A DNA stretch of 64,000 nucleotides, taken from positions 27,842,823 through 27,906,822 of the forward strand of contig NW_024881272.1 of the NCBI RefSeq assembly GCF_018691265.1. The letters run 5' to 3'. Of the stretch, positions 1-11,362 are shown piece by piece. Source of the stretch: Tyto alba (lineage: Eukaryota > Chordata > Aves > Strigiformes > Tytonidae). The notes below the pieces were generated by a model. It saw only the letters and a list, made by a program, of their open reading frames with translations, had not been told where the DNA came from and ran no database searches. Made by a program: the position numbers and the translations under genes. How positions within the stretch are numbered: the stretch's first letter is position 1; every line of letters starts with the position of its first letter.

Positions 1-986
1 ACTGATGCAAAGCACTCTTAACATTTCTCAGTCATTTTGCACTCATTTCACACAGCTGCAATTTACTACAAAAGGTGCTAGGCAGTCAAGAACCATGTCT
101 TTTGTGCTGCTGTCTTCTGCAAAACAGGGATAATATTACAGGTTACTGAACTAACTGAACAAAATACCACTATTTAGTCCAGCAGAATATTTCAGCCTTC
201 TCCCAGATGAAAACAAAGCCTTGTCAATACCTCTTAGCTCCAACATATTTACTGTTCAGATGCCACTTTACCTTTTATTCTGAGTTCAGCCATTCCTTCT
301 GATAATTTATATAGCAGCATCTGCATAAGTAGAGTAAAGAACACTTTTCAATTTCTTCTAGTTCTGAATAGCTCCGATTTTAAAAAACAGAGGTTAAGGA
401 TATAAACAGGACAGTGAATGCAGAGAACTACTCTGGGGAAACAGCAAGGAGAAGCATCCCTAACAAAATAAACAATGCCAACATTTTTCCACTGGTACTG
501 TTCTTCACTGTGTTTTTCCTGGGTTTGAGAACCCAGCAAGATGAAATTCTGGAAGGGTGGTTGGCAGCTTTTTAGGGCTCAAAATCAGATAAAAATTTAA
601 GGTAAACTTAAGGTCTGCACTGCACCCATCAGAAGAGATTGACGTGGACCTACCAATCACTGAAAACTAACACAATTCCCTATTTTAAGGAGCAATTACC
701 CAAAGCAATTATTTCCTTAGTCAGTAAATGAAGAATATGTCACCTGTTACTCTATAGAGTAACTATAGATTTATTCAAATCCAGGGATTTTATATGAGAA
801 GAATTTTGCATCTCCTCATCAGTGACTTCCAATGCTGTTATAAAAATTTTTACGTAAAGCACAAACTCAGCTAGATTTTTTTCAGCTGCCACGGGCCTCT
901 ATTGTGCCACTGTATATACATACCTGTATACATTCATGAGTGATTAACTGATGCCACATTCATGTTCATATTAACATGTGCAGTTT

Positions 987-1106
987 GAAATAAACACAGC
1001 TGCATTTATGTCAATGATTTTATATTCAAATATATCTGATTATGCTGAAATAAACACAGCTGCATTTATTTCAGTGATTGTACATTCAGATAAGGATATT
1101 TGTTCA
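987..1106. repeat. 60-bp tandem duplication, two copies
   Basis: The stretch GAAATAAACACAGCTGCATT begins at 987 and again at 1047, exactly 60 bases apart. The following bases (TCAATGATTTTATATTCA versus TCAGTGATTGTACATTCA) also align with few changes. The second copy fades after about 1100. It is a local duplication inside AGBL4 intron 2 with no visible function. Confidence 0.8.
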
Positions 1107-1669
1107 GTGTAATGTAATGTTCCTTCACACTGGCAGGGACATTGCTATTCTTTCTTGTATTTCCCTCTATCATATTTCCAGATGGAAAATTTTGAACAGA
1201 GCCAGAAAAATGGAAACTGGAAAATTTATCTCAGAACCTGGTATATATGAAAATCCTTCTGTTTATTCTCAAAAATGACTTCAACATCTTCGTACAAAGT
1301 GTCTTTGGTGGTGGTGTTTTTTTTATTCCTTCTCTGTCAAAGAGCAAGCTTACAAAAATCCCACCAAAAACTGAAAGTCTGATGGAAATGTAAGTACCAG
1401 GAATGTATAGTGCCAAATCTTAAGAATAGATCTGCACCAGGTGTGTTTCTGGACAACTGCTAATAAACTGATAATGTTAGCACACCATCCTCAACCACTA
1501 TCTTCCTAGGAAAATTAGTTTGAATGGAAACAATAACTGTGAAATTTTCCCTCCTATTATCTGATCAAATTATAGTTTTGCAAGATGTTCATTTTGGCTT
1601 ATAACTATAACCTGCAATCTATTTTTAGAAAATAATAATGTACTAACAGTGATTAATCATTTAACCAGA

Positions 1670-2170
1670 TGTATCTATCTGGTGAGATCAAGTTCTAGCC
1701 CAGTAACTGCCAGAAGTGGATCCCTAGAGAAGAGCATGGGAACAACACACTCATTTGAAGATACCTCCCCAGAATATTTCCCCAATTTACAATATATAGT
1801 TTATGAACCTTCTGAGCCAGAGATGGTGTCAGTGTTTAGTAGCTCTCAACTGACTTTTCTTCCCTGGTCTTGTCAGTTGGGTTTTTTGCTTGAAAGCACG
1901 ACACGTAAACTTTTAGCATCCACAACATCCTGCAGGAAGAAGCTCCACAGTTTAATTAAACAATACGTGAGGAACCATTCTCCTTTGTTTGCTTTCAACA
2001 TATTAACTGCTAGTTTCATTTGATGACCCTTAGCTTTTGTACAAAGAGAACAGACAGGGAACCAGTGTTTCATATTCACTGGCATTTTGACTAAGACTCA
2101 TGATTTTACAGACCTCTAATATATTCCTCCTCAGTTGTATCTTTTCCAGACTAAGCATTCCTACTTTATT
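1670..2170 (-). mobile_element. Old CR1 LINE fragment (3' part)
   Basis: Read on the minus strand, the segment follows the 3' portion of a diverged CR1 subfamily: a frame resembling 'sLEKiqLrrniLevcKIMS', then 'KGHQMKLAVNMLKANKGEWF', then 'LIKLWSFFLQDVVDAKSLRV'. This is the usual C-terminal motif order of CR1 ORF2, covering the end of the RT domain and the region after it. The frame is broken and both ends are ragged, so the limits are approximate. The open frames seen here on both strands belong to the repeat and are not genes. Confidence 0.75.
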
Positions 2171-5100
2171 TCATTGTTCCTCATATAGAGACTGTTGAAA
2201 ATCTGCTCTGAAATTACAATTATCCAACCTAAGACACTTCTGCTTTCATTTCCAGTTGCTTATTCCGGTCCCTATCAGGTCAGTCAAACAGCAAATCAAC
2301 ACGTGTGCTTGTACACTAGCTGAGGAGATGCAAACATGTGGTAAAAGGCAGGAGGGAAAGGCTAGGTCTTGAAGAAAGTCACATGATAATCAGAAGATAA
2401 ACTGACTGAAATTATAATCAGCACACCAACTACAATTAACATCCTAATTCCTTACTGATGCTATTATACAAATTATTCTTGCATTGTCATTAGCTCCATA
2501 AATTGTTAATACCTATTTCCCACAAGTTAAGATACTTGACTAATGCTGTATTTGTTAGCTGGTGTCTCATCAACACTAAGCACTCCTCCATTTGTAAAAG
2601 TGTCTTCCATACTATAGTCTGTTTAGATATTTAAAAGGTTAGTATTTAGTTCCATTTGCAATGCTGACCTAGCAAGAAAGAAATTAATTTGGCATTACAG
2701 CAGTAACATCAATTTCCCATGTAACTTTAGTAATGCATTTACTGGAAAGAGATTAATATCAATTCCATAAATCATTCACATGCTTTTTCCGGAGTTTGAG
2801 ACATCTGAGTAATGTCATATATGTTAACTGATATCACTTTGTGCATGCTACATCCATTAATCTATGCCTAGGGTCATCATTTAAAAAAAAAAAAAAATAA
2901 AATCCATCTTTTGTTCTTGATTTTTTTGTGGCTTCTAACTTGCAGTCGTCCAAAGGTATTGATACACTGACAGAATAACACTGCTCTGAACTGGGAACAG
3001 ACATTTTTAGAAAAGGGAAACATTTATTAAATTATCCCTACTGGTAGCAATAACCACTTAGTATCTTTATATGAAATATGGCATAAATTACTGTCAACAA
3101 ATGAGGAAATAACTAAAATACAGGGTTTCATTAATCAAACACACCTTGATGCCACAAAAGTAGGCTGAAAATAGATATCATTACTGAAATAATATATTGA
3201 CTTTCACTTCTTTTGTTTCTAGATTGCATATGAGCATTCTCGTGAAAGTCGAAAGAGTCTACCTGCCTTAGTGATTCTAGCTATACATGACATATTATAA
3301 TATGGGAAACTTGGAATAACTACTAGCTTTTGCTCCAAAACACAGTTTAATCTACTACTAAAAGTGTTTACACTGAAAGAAAGTAGCTTCACACAGCTTT
3401 TGCACTTTTTATTTCTATTAATTTGCTGTTATCACATTTGCCTGTATTTCTTTATTCCTGATCTACAATATCACAGTAGTGTCACTAAAATCAAGGTGAA
3501 GAAGGGTGTTTCTGTTCACCTAAATGTAAGCACATGCAGGATGATCTTGTTTAACAATTTTGGAAGCATATTAAAATTGTATATTAGATAACCAAAATGC
3601 AACTATTTTCTATGGTACCTTTCAGTTTTTCATTGAACATACTGCTAACAGTATCATCTTCTTTATCATTTTCTGTATTTTAAACTTTCCAGTTTTCAAT
3701 TTTTTTACAAACAAAAATGTCCATTTCAGAAAATGTTTTGCAACTCAAATTTTACAGTATTTTATTAATGACAAGTAAGATTCATCTCACCTAATTTTAG
3801 CTGTCTAAAGTTACATGTTAAGTCTTAGCAACTGCAACACAGGCACCCCCAAAGGGCAATTCATCCTATATTATCATTGCTTTGTTCAAAAGATATCTTT
3901 CATGGTAAAGCTCAATGGCCTATTTCACTCCTGTAAGTGGATACAATGAGATCAGCAGAATTACAATCACTTACTGCAATTTTGAGTGTTGGGCCAAGCG
4001 TTGTATAAGTACCTTATCCTATTTTTGAAATATAGAAAGATATTTAAAACCTTAACAAAGACTATATGAGGGTACTTCTCAGTCACATGAGATCTCTTAA
4101 TACATTGTAAATCTTAACTTTTTTCCAATTGATTTATATTATTTGCAATCCATCAGCACTGCATTTTCTTATCAGGTTTCTAATACAAAATATTTTATAA
4201 ACCTCCCATAGGAAAAGAAAAACTAATGTTTGTCAATAATTTTCACTGCAAGGCAGTGGTACATCAGTCAACGTAATAATATGAGGTTTACAGTAATTGA
4301 GATTGAATCTAAATTTTACAAAACTTTAATTACAACCTTTTGAACATAAAGCACAATACACAAATTACCCAATCATAACATTTTTTCATAAAAAATAAGA
4401 ATTCATCCAAAGGATAGAAGATTTAATGACTCTTGGCGGAGTTCCACTTTTTGGTTGAAATGAGAATAAAAGCAGACGGCAGCTTCATTTCTTATTTCAA
4501 GAAACACAGTATTTTTTAACATTTAAACAGCATTATATTTGACTAACAAGCCAAAATATGTATTTTCAAAACCTTATAAAAAGCCCCTGTATTTAACAGT
4601 GTGAATGCTGAGATTTACAAACCTCTGTGAGCCAACACTGTTCCTTCAATCCTCAAAAGTAATTATAAAACAAGCAATTTGAGCTACAAGCAGCAGAAAC
4701 TGTCAAGCTTGGGTTTTTTAACCATCCTCACAACACATCACCGTCTACCACCTAACTCCAGTTTCCTCACATGTTCCCTATGACATCTTACCAGGCAAGA
4801 CAGAAGGCACTGTGGTTAATCCAGGAGTATGTACAGGCCAGAGTGACCAACCAATACATTCACAGTGGCTGGCAAGCCAGATGATACCAAACTAAATAAA
4901 CAGTATTTTAATTTCTCTTTTCTTCAATGAAGCCACAGCTGGCAGTGTCAACAGACGTATTTCATATGCCAGTTCTCTACATCAAGAGCCTGGGGAGGCA
5001 AAAGCTATAGCCATTTTGAGACTACCTTGAAAGCACTCTGACAGAGCCGTGAAGGCAACTTGTAGCTACACCCATCAAAGACTTTACACAATGAGAAAAA

Positions 5101-7149
5101 AAGGTGTGGATGACTCTGTGGGCACAGGCGTATTCTGAGCTCAGAGGGTCTTTGGTCCCGTCAAAGCACTATGAGCACTGCAATAAAGATGGTTGCTGAC
5201 TGGCAGGCATTTCTTACAGACTTTCTGAAGGCATACTTCTGTATCAGTAGTAGAAATACAGTCTGAATGCAAAACAGTGTGAGCCATGCTTCGTATCCTG
5301 CGACAATAGGTGTTGCTGCACTCTAGAGAGTCCAAGACGAGGTATTTTAAAGACCAAGTCATCCGTATTGTCTGATGGCATCCTCTAGACTACCACAAGA
5401 ATCCAGTATGTTTGAGATTTCTCCTGATTTATGAGATGAGTGTGCAGGGAAGCTGAACTCAAACTGCTTCAACTCTCAAGAGAATCTAGTCAATCACCAA
5501 TGCTCTCACAGGACAGCATCAACTCAAATCTCTAGATTTCAATCTTTACACAAAACCAAAAAAATAACCATGACCAAAAGTTTCTGACATTTCATGGTCC
5601 ATTTCAGAGATATAGGATAGCTGCAATTGAGTTTCTACTACAACTCATTGTGTTCTGGCCTATTCAGCCATGCTTTGGGGCTTGGAAGAAAAATGATGTC
5701 ACTGTCAGCTATATTTTTTTTCTCTGAATCCTGACATAAATGCCATTCTTGAAGCCTGCATAAGCAATAGTCAGATCCTTGAAGTTCCCATGCTTTGGGG
5801 TCATTGCCAAAATTCATTGTCCCTTCTGCAGAGCCAGATTAGACTGACACTCTGCCCAAAGGGTTGAATGCATCAGTGACACAAAAATATGGGTATGTTT
5901 TTAAGGACTAAAACATTTACTTGATGTTTTCTCTGCCCACTTTGCAAAACACATCTGAAAGGCTTCATGTGTATCATGTAAAATTAATAAATTAAATAAT
6001 TGTTACCTCATGAAGAAGCAAATCTGCAGAAATTATATAAATTCCCAGAAAAAAAATGGTTTTCCAGCACTGGAGGTATCATCTCCAAAAACATCTAGTA
6101 CAGGAAAAATTGACTACAAAACAAACCGCAGCCACACAGCAGAGGCTGCTGACTAAACTGATGCCATCAGAAATAACATGTACTAAGCCAACACAAGACA
6201 GTAGGGGCAGCTGGCTAAACTAAATTTTAAAGTCATTTAGATCCACCCAAAATAAAATGTCTGAAATATCAGTTCACCCTGAGTATAAGATGCCAGATTC
6301 CCTGAAGAACATTTTTAAATCAAAATCTGGGCCTGACTCTATCAGGAAGGACCTCTTTGTATAGCAAGAGTGAATACATCCATTTCCCCAAAGTACCATA
6401 TTCTGCAAAATTCCTAGTTTGCCAGAACAGATGAGAAGTGAACATTTGTACAGTACTGCATTGTTGCTAAACTGAAACTGTGTTAATAATTTAATGTGTT
6501 AATGAATAATGGGGGAAGGAATTACAACTGACCAAATGTATACATTTCAAATATGATATTTATTTCCTTTAAATTGGTTCTATGTGTAGATAACCGTGAT
6601 TCCACTTTTCCCTGAAACTAACTCACGTTTCTTGTGAAAATTGACATTATCCAATGAATTATATTGTGGTATGCAAGAAATCTTCATTTTCATCAGTTTC
6701 TTTTATGCTAATGATAAATTAATGTAAAAATTTTATTTTGGCTGTATACATTCTTAAATATTAATAAAGATAATAAGGAAGATTCCAGTTAGAACACTAG
6801 TGTGAACTATGGGAAACACAAATACAAATTCCTGACATACTTGCAAGATAATTCTCTCTCTCCTTCACTCTCTGTCTGTTATTTACAAGATAAAGGGTTC
6901 AACCACCATTCTTAATTTTCAGTAATTGTTTTTATTTTACAGCAATGATTCTTTCGCTAGTATTAGATTCATTATGGGTAAGTTAAGTGCAAGCTACGAA
7001 CTGGTCAGGTGAAAAGGATCTGGACAGTATAAGGGATCATAAATTTTATAGAAGTCAACAGTGCCATGCTATTGTGAAATAGATTGGACTGTCACATAGC
7101 AGAAGTAAATAGATTGCAAGGCATGTCATTTCATAAACTCTACATAGTA

Positions 7150-7640
7150 TTGGCACCATCTTATCTGAGCACCGTGTTCACCTTGGACCATTGCCTGTCA
7201 AGAAAGGCATAGAACATCTGGAGAAAGATCAGAGGAAACAAAGAATGATAGAAAATTTGGAAAATGTGACCACTAAGGAACTATTTAAAAACATTGCAGT
7301 CATTTAACCTGAGGAGGGAAAGGCCAAGGAAAGATATGATAGTAGCTATGATATCAGCTTTCCATTAAGTCAAAGAAGAAATAAATAATCTGCTTTCTGT
7401 GCCTATAGGACTGGACAAGAATTAATGCATTTTTGGTAAGAACATTTCTATGTAGAAATAAAATGTTTCTTATACTGAGCAAATTGCAGCGTTAGAATGG
7501 ATTTCTGCTTTCTCATTGAAACTTTTCTCACTGAAAGTCTCTGAAAAGGATAGATAAACATCTGTCAGGAATGGCAAAAATAATGTATTTTGCCTCTCAA
7601 CAACAGAGTGGACTAAAAAGAAATCCCAATGCCCATTTCA
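7150..7640 (+). mobile_element. Very old CR1 LINE remnant
   Basis: The plus strand keeps the order of CR1 ORF2 landmarks: a 'gagaaagatcagaggaaac' block, then 'gatagaaaatttggaaaatg', 'acctgaggagggaaaggcc', 'ggactggacaagaattaatg' and finally 'gatagataaacatctgtcag'. Each resembles the CR1 consensus at reduced identity, with many indels. No frame survives. The limits are approximate and the subfamily is uncertain. Confidence 0.55.
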
Positions 7641-8488
7641 ATCCTATTTTTTCTCATTTTTTGAAAGCAAGGCACTTCAAAACAGCAAACCGGACATCAG
7701 TTTTCAGACTACATAAAAACACACCTCTCTGTCTCAAATGAATTCATACTTGTCAACACTATTTAATACAATAATGATAGCCATTAAAAAAGTGAAAGCA
7801 TATTAAATAGCATTTCTTCTATATGTGTTAATCTTTTTCCTGTTTTCTACAAGTTTAATACTCTTTCTCTAATCTGAAAGGTATTTACTTCCATTTCTGC
7901 AATATAAAATCAGTCAGTGAAAAACAGGTCTAGGAGGGAACCTTCAGTTCTATTAACCAGATTTTTCAAGAAAATACAGAATGCAGCCAAAGAGAAGAAG
8001 ATCACTTAGGGAATTGCATTTAACTCAACTTCTGTTTTGAAAGTAAATCATCAGCAAATACTCCATGGGTACCACTGTCCACACAGTTTTGCTCCATCCT
8101 ATCACAGTTTTATTAAGACCAAGGTCATTTCCAATTAAAATGTTACACAAACTAGTGTCAAATATTCTACTAAAGTTACATTAGATATAAGGTTATAATC
8201 ACTGTATAGTATAACTACTGTGGGTTTTAATTGTATGGTGTTTATTTTTAAAGATTTAATAAATCCTTACAAAATTTTAACTGTAAAGAACTTTAATACC
8301 TCTTAAGTATGAGGGTTCTTAGATTTCAGTGACATACTCATGTTTAGTAACAATATCATCATAACAGACAAAGCACAAATCTTAGAAAAAATCTATACAT
8401 TATATCCCAACAGCCTATTTCCTTCAGGTATATTTAGGTCTATAAGATAACACTAAGTTGGAATTATAAAATTAATGTGACCTGTTCT

Positions 8489-9012
8489 CAGAATCACAAC
8501 ATCATGGAATGGTTTGGGTTGGAAGGGACCTTAAAGATCATCTAGTTCCAACCCCTCTGCCATGGGCAGGGACACCTTCCACTAGATCAGGTTGCTCAAA
8601 GCCCCGTCCAACCTGGCCTTGAACCCTTCCAATGATGGAGCATACACAACTTTTCCAAGCACACCTGTGTCACTGTCTCATCACCCTCATTGTAAAAAAC
8701 TTTCTCACTTGCATTCAATCTGAATCTCCCCTCTTTCAGTTTAAAACCGTTACCCCTCGTCCTATCCCTGCACTCCCTGATAAAGAGTCCCTCCCACGCT
8801 TTCCTGTAGCCCCCTTTAAGCACTGGAAGGCCACTATAAGGTCTCCCTGGAACCTCCTCTTCTCCAGGCTGGACATCCCCAGTTCCCTCAGCCTTTCTTC
8901 ACAGGCGAGGTGTTCCAGCTCTCTGACCATTTTTGTGGCCCTCCTCTATCAGGTCCACACATTTCTTGTAGTGAGGACCCCAGAGCTGGATGCAGTACTC
9001 CAGATAGGACCA
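8489..9012 (-). mobile_element. CR1 LINE, 5'-truncated, 3' end intact
   Basis: This is the clearest repeat in the window. On the plus strand it opens with the reverse complement of the CR1 3' tail, then 'ggtttgggttggaagggacc' and 'ttaaagatcatctagttcca', sequences common in avian CR1. It continues through the ORF2 C-terminus: the minus frame reads '[20 protein letters not shown]', then '[16 protein letters not shown]'. The copy stops near 9012, as expected for 5' truncation during target-primed reverse transcription. It is relatively young compared with the other CR1 copies here and lies in AGBL4 intron 2, in the same orientation as the gene. Confidence 0.95.
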
Positions 9013-10798
9013 GTTTTATAATCTGTTCTTTGAAAAAGGCAATTCCAATAGAGTATTACCATTTTAAGGTGGTAATCAAAGAGCATCAATACACTACCGT
9101 AAAAATGTTGCATACTACTGTTTGGATAATAGGAGGGGATAGATTTCAGCATCATAACAATTTCATAAAATATCCAGTAATTAGTTAATTTGCTTTGACC
9201 AGTTAAGGTATGTTAAGCAATTACTTGGCTGACATATAACAAAAGATAAAGTGAATTTACATATGAAGTGTACACAATATTATTATCATTCTTGCTAATA
9301 CATCATCATCATGAGAAAGTAAATGAAGGTATTAAATTTTATTCATATTTGTATTTTGGAGGTGTCTGAATATGCAAAGCAACATCACAACCTCATCATG
9401 CTACAATGTAAATAAACGGAGTATTTCAAATAGCATCTGCCTCCATCACATGCTATTATTGTCAAAGTATATAAAGTATGAACATTACCTCTGAACTGAA
9501 TAAATGTTTTATTTTTAAAATATAATTAATTCAATTGTTCAAAAACTGGAATTAAACCATCATGCAATGATTCACATTACTTCACAAATAATTTGATGGC
9601 TGCTACTGATCCTTTTCATTGCAGAGCAGCTTAACACATTGAAGTAAATTTCTAAGCTTGGCCAACTGATTAATTTCACAAGCTATTTTCTGATACAAAC
9701 ATTTTCATAAAACCATAACTATTATGAAATAGCATCAGAAGTATTTTTTAAAATAGATAACTATTCTCTGAACCTTCAGAGAAATATCTTAAAAATAAGA
9801 TACTTTTTACTATTCACTGCATCATTTACACCTTTTACATAATGTAATCAAAGGATTTAAATAACTCAATTTAATATTTATCCAGGAACTGGCAGCCAGT
9901 ATTCTACCCTGAGGGATGTAACTCATCATAAAAAGCTCATTTTACAAGACACTGTAGCAGTTTTGGCATTACCAGAACCTCTCACATAAACCATGCTCAA
10001 AACTATAGTTTATCCTGCCAAATGCCTTTTGTACATATGGTATTTAACAGTGTTCTGTGGGCCTGTAAGCCAATAATAATAGATTTAAGCTAAAAATCTG
10101 GAGGCACACACATATGTAACACAAAAATTTAAACAATGGTACATATTAATATATACATATTTACCTACATATCCCACATGCATATAAACATACATGATTA
10201 AAAATATTCTTTAAATTAATATGCTAACTATAACTCTTGTAAAAACAATTTATCTTTCAATTTGCAGTAGCTTCCTAAAGTATAATTCTTCTTCTATTGA
10301 CATCAGAGGCAGAACTTCCATTAACCTCAGCAGTACAGAATTAGGCCACAAGAAACACAAAGAAATATATTTAAAGACACATTTGTAAAATCTTCTAACT
10401 ATGAAAGGATGGGCTTGGCACTCTACATAAAGTTAACTTCCCCAGTAAACATCCAAATTAAATTTTAAACCAACATATTTTAAATATGACATCTTTGATT
10501 AGTGGTCTACAAATACTGTATGTAACAACAGAATAAAATCCAGTTATGTATCTATATGTAGTAAGAGATGGACCTGATGAAATGTGCACTGTAGGTAATA
10601 ACAAACTTCACAACCCTTTTTACATTTAACAGTCTCATTTTACATCATACTCTGACTGAGGTGAATCAGTGAATTAAGAAGTATTTAATGCAAGTCTTCT
10701 TTAGAATTAAGACACTTTTTTATAAGCATGAGTGATATAGTTATAAGTGTTAATATACTGACAACTCTGTCACATAAAATAACACTGAAAATTCTTAC

Positions 10799-10921
10799 CA
10801 CTTTCAAAACAGGCATCAAATATAAGATGTCCTTTTTTAGGCTGTCCACAATAACCAGCTGGGAGAACAGCGTACTTGCTCACATTCCCTGCTATGATAT
10901 CATCACTTCCTATGGCAATAC
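10799..10921 (-). CDS. AGBL4: AGBL4 exon 2 (cytosolic carboxypeptidase 6, N-terminal domain)
   Basis: AGBL4/CCP6 is a cytosolic metallo-carboxypeptidase (M14 family) that removes glutamates from polyglutamylated tubulin and other proteins; it acts at cilia, basal bodies and neuronal microtubules. This 123-nt exon reads, in the minus frame, GSDDIIAGNVSKY followed by PAGYCGQPKKGHLIFDACF and Glu-Ser. That is the conserved N-terminal segment of CCP6 as I know it; other CCP paralogues differ here. The acceptor is CTGCAACAG before GTATT, preceded by 'gcttttact' and a 24-T tract. The donor is GAAAGTG|GTAAGA. The exon starts and ends in phase 1: its first two bases complete a Gly codon begun in exon 1, and its last base begins the Gly of the Glu-Ser-Gly motif. 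The zinc-binding catalytic domain is encoded in later exons outside the window. There are no frame breaks. Confidence 0.93.
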
Positions 10922-10940
10922 CTGTTGCAGTAAAAGCGAC

Positions 10941-10964
10941 AAAAAAAAAAAAAAAAAAAAAAAA
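10941..10964. repeat. A24 mononucleotide run (T24 on the AGBL4 sense strand)
   Basis: Twenty-four consecutive A on the plus strand. On the minus, transcribed strand this is a poly-T tract ending about 19 nt upstream of the exon 2 acceptor junction, so it extends the polypyrimidine tract of that splice site. Runs of this length are normally polymorphic. Confidence 0.9.
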
Positions 10965-11137
10965 GCATGAGCATTAAACAAAACACTATAAAAAGCAGTA
11001 GAAGGATATTTCCCCATGTTTTCCTGTATAACATGAAATTTGCACCATTTAACATATGCACCAGTAAATGAACTCTTTCCTTTCAAAGTTTATTTGAGAA
11101 TTCAGATATAATAATGGCATTGTGTGTTAAAGCTTCT

Positions 11138-11362
11138 CTACGTAACAAACCACACAGCCTGTTTTTTTTGCATATGCATGTCCTCTGCATGAACACTCTT
11201 GTATGCAGTAGTCTGATATTCAGCTGGATCCACTTCTTTTGACTGGAGCTCTCTAGTACATATATTCTGCATGGAATCCCTAGAATTGACCTCCTCAGTA
11301 GCGTATTTCTTACTGTGGGCATTAATGGGATCTTTTTCTTCTATCCCACTGCCTATTTTCAT
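11138..11362 (-). other. Unidentified 74-codon open frame just upstream of AGBL4 exon 2
   Basis: A minus-strand frame begins ATG AAA ATA GGC AGT GGG ATA and encodes a hydrophilic, Glu/Lys-rich peptide (for example HSKKYATEEVNSRDSMQN and QSKEVDPAEYQTTAYKSVH). It ends at TAG 11138. A polyadenylation signal AATAAA follows at 11089-11094 on the same strand. The codon choice looks protein-like, but no good donor exists before the stop, so it cannot splice to exon 2. The upstream acceptor-like AG has a poor pyrimidine tract. It may be a short alternative terminal exon, a decayed retrocopy or chance. I do not recognise the peptide. Confidence 0.25.

Larger units (their letters stand above)
1..10798 (-). 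other. AGBL4: AGBL4 intron 2 (5' part; exon 3 not in window)
   Basis: This stretch lies downstream, on the minus strand, of the exon 2 donor. I looked for exon 3 of AGBL4, which should continue the N-domain after Glu-Ser-Gly, and found nothing like it, so exon 3 is probably outside the window. The content is AT-rich sequence with a clear A excess on the plus strand, a 60-bp tandem duplication near 1 kb, and three CR1 copies (1.7-2.2, 7.15-7.6 and 8.49-9.01 kb). The other open frames are short and not recognisable. AGBL4 introns are very large in vertebrates, so an empty 10 kb is expected. Confidence 0.8.

Noticed and set aside
1649..2085. 124-codon plus frame and 70-codon minus frame
   Set aside because: The minus frame is the decayed CR1 ORF2 C-terminus, and the plus frame is its antisense.
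3970..4024. Minus-strand 48-bp exon-like segment (DKVLIQRLAQHSK) before GTAAGT
   Set aside because: Weak acceptor, and the peptide does not match AGBL4 exon 3.
4785..4870. Minus-strand exon-like segment between 'ctggcttgccag' and 'CTG|GTAAGA'
   Set aside because: Good splice consensus, but the open frame does not resemble the continuation of CCP6 after exon 2, so it is treated as a pseudo-exon in intron 2.
5141..5362. 73-codon Cys-rich minus frame in AGBL4 intron 2
   Set aside because: Codon choice looks plausible, but no splice sites suit it and no family is recognisable. Possibly an old unidentified repeat.
8596..9021. Overlapping open frames of 64-129 codons at 8.6-9.0 kb
   Set aside because: They lie wholly within the CR1 LINE copy; they are repeat remnants or its antisense shadow.
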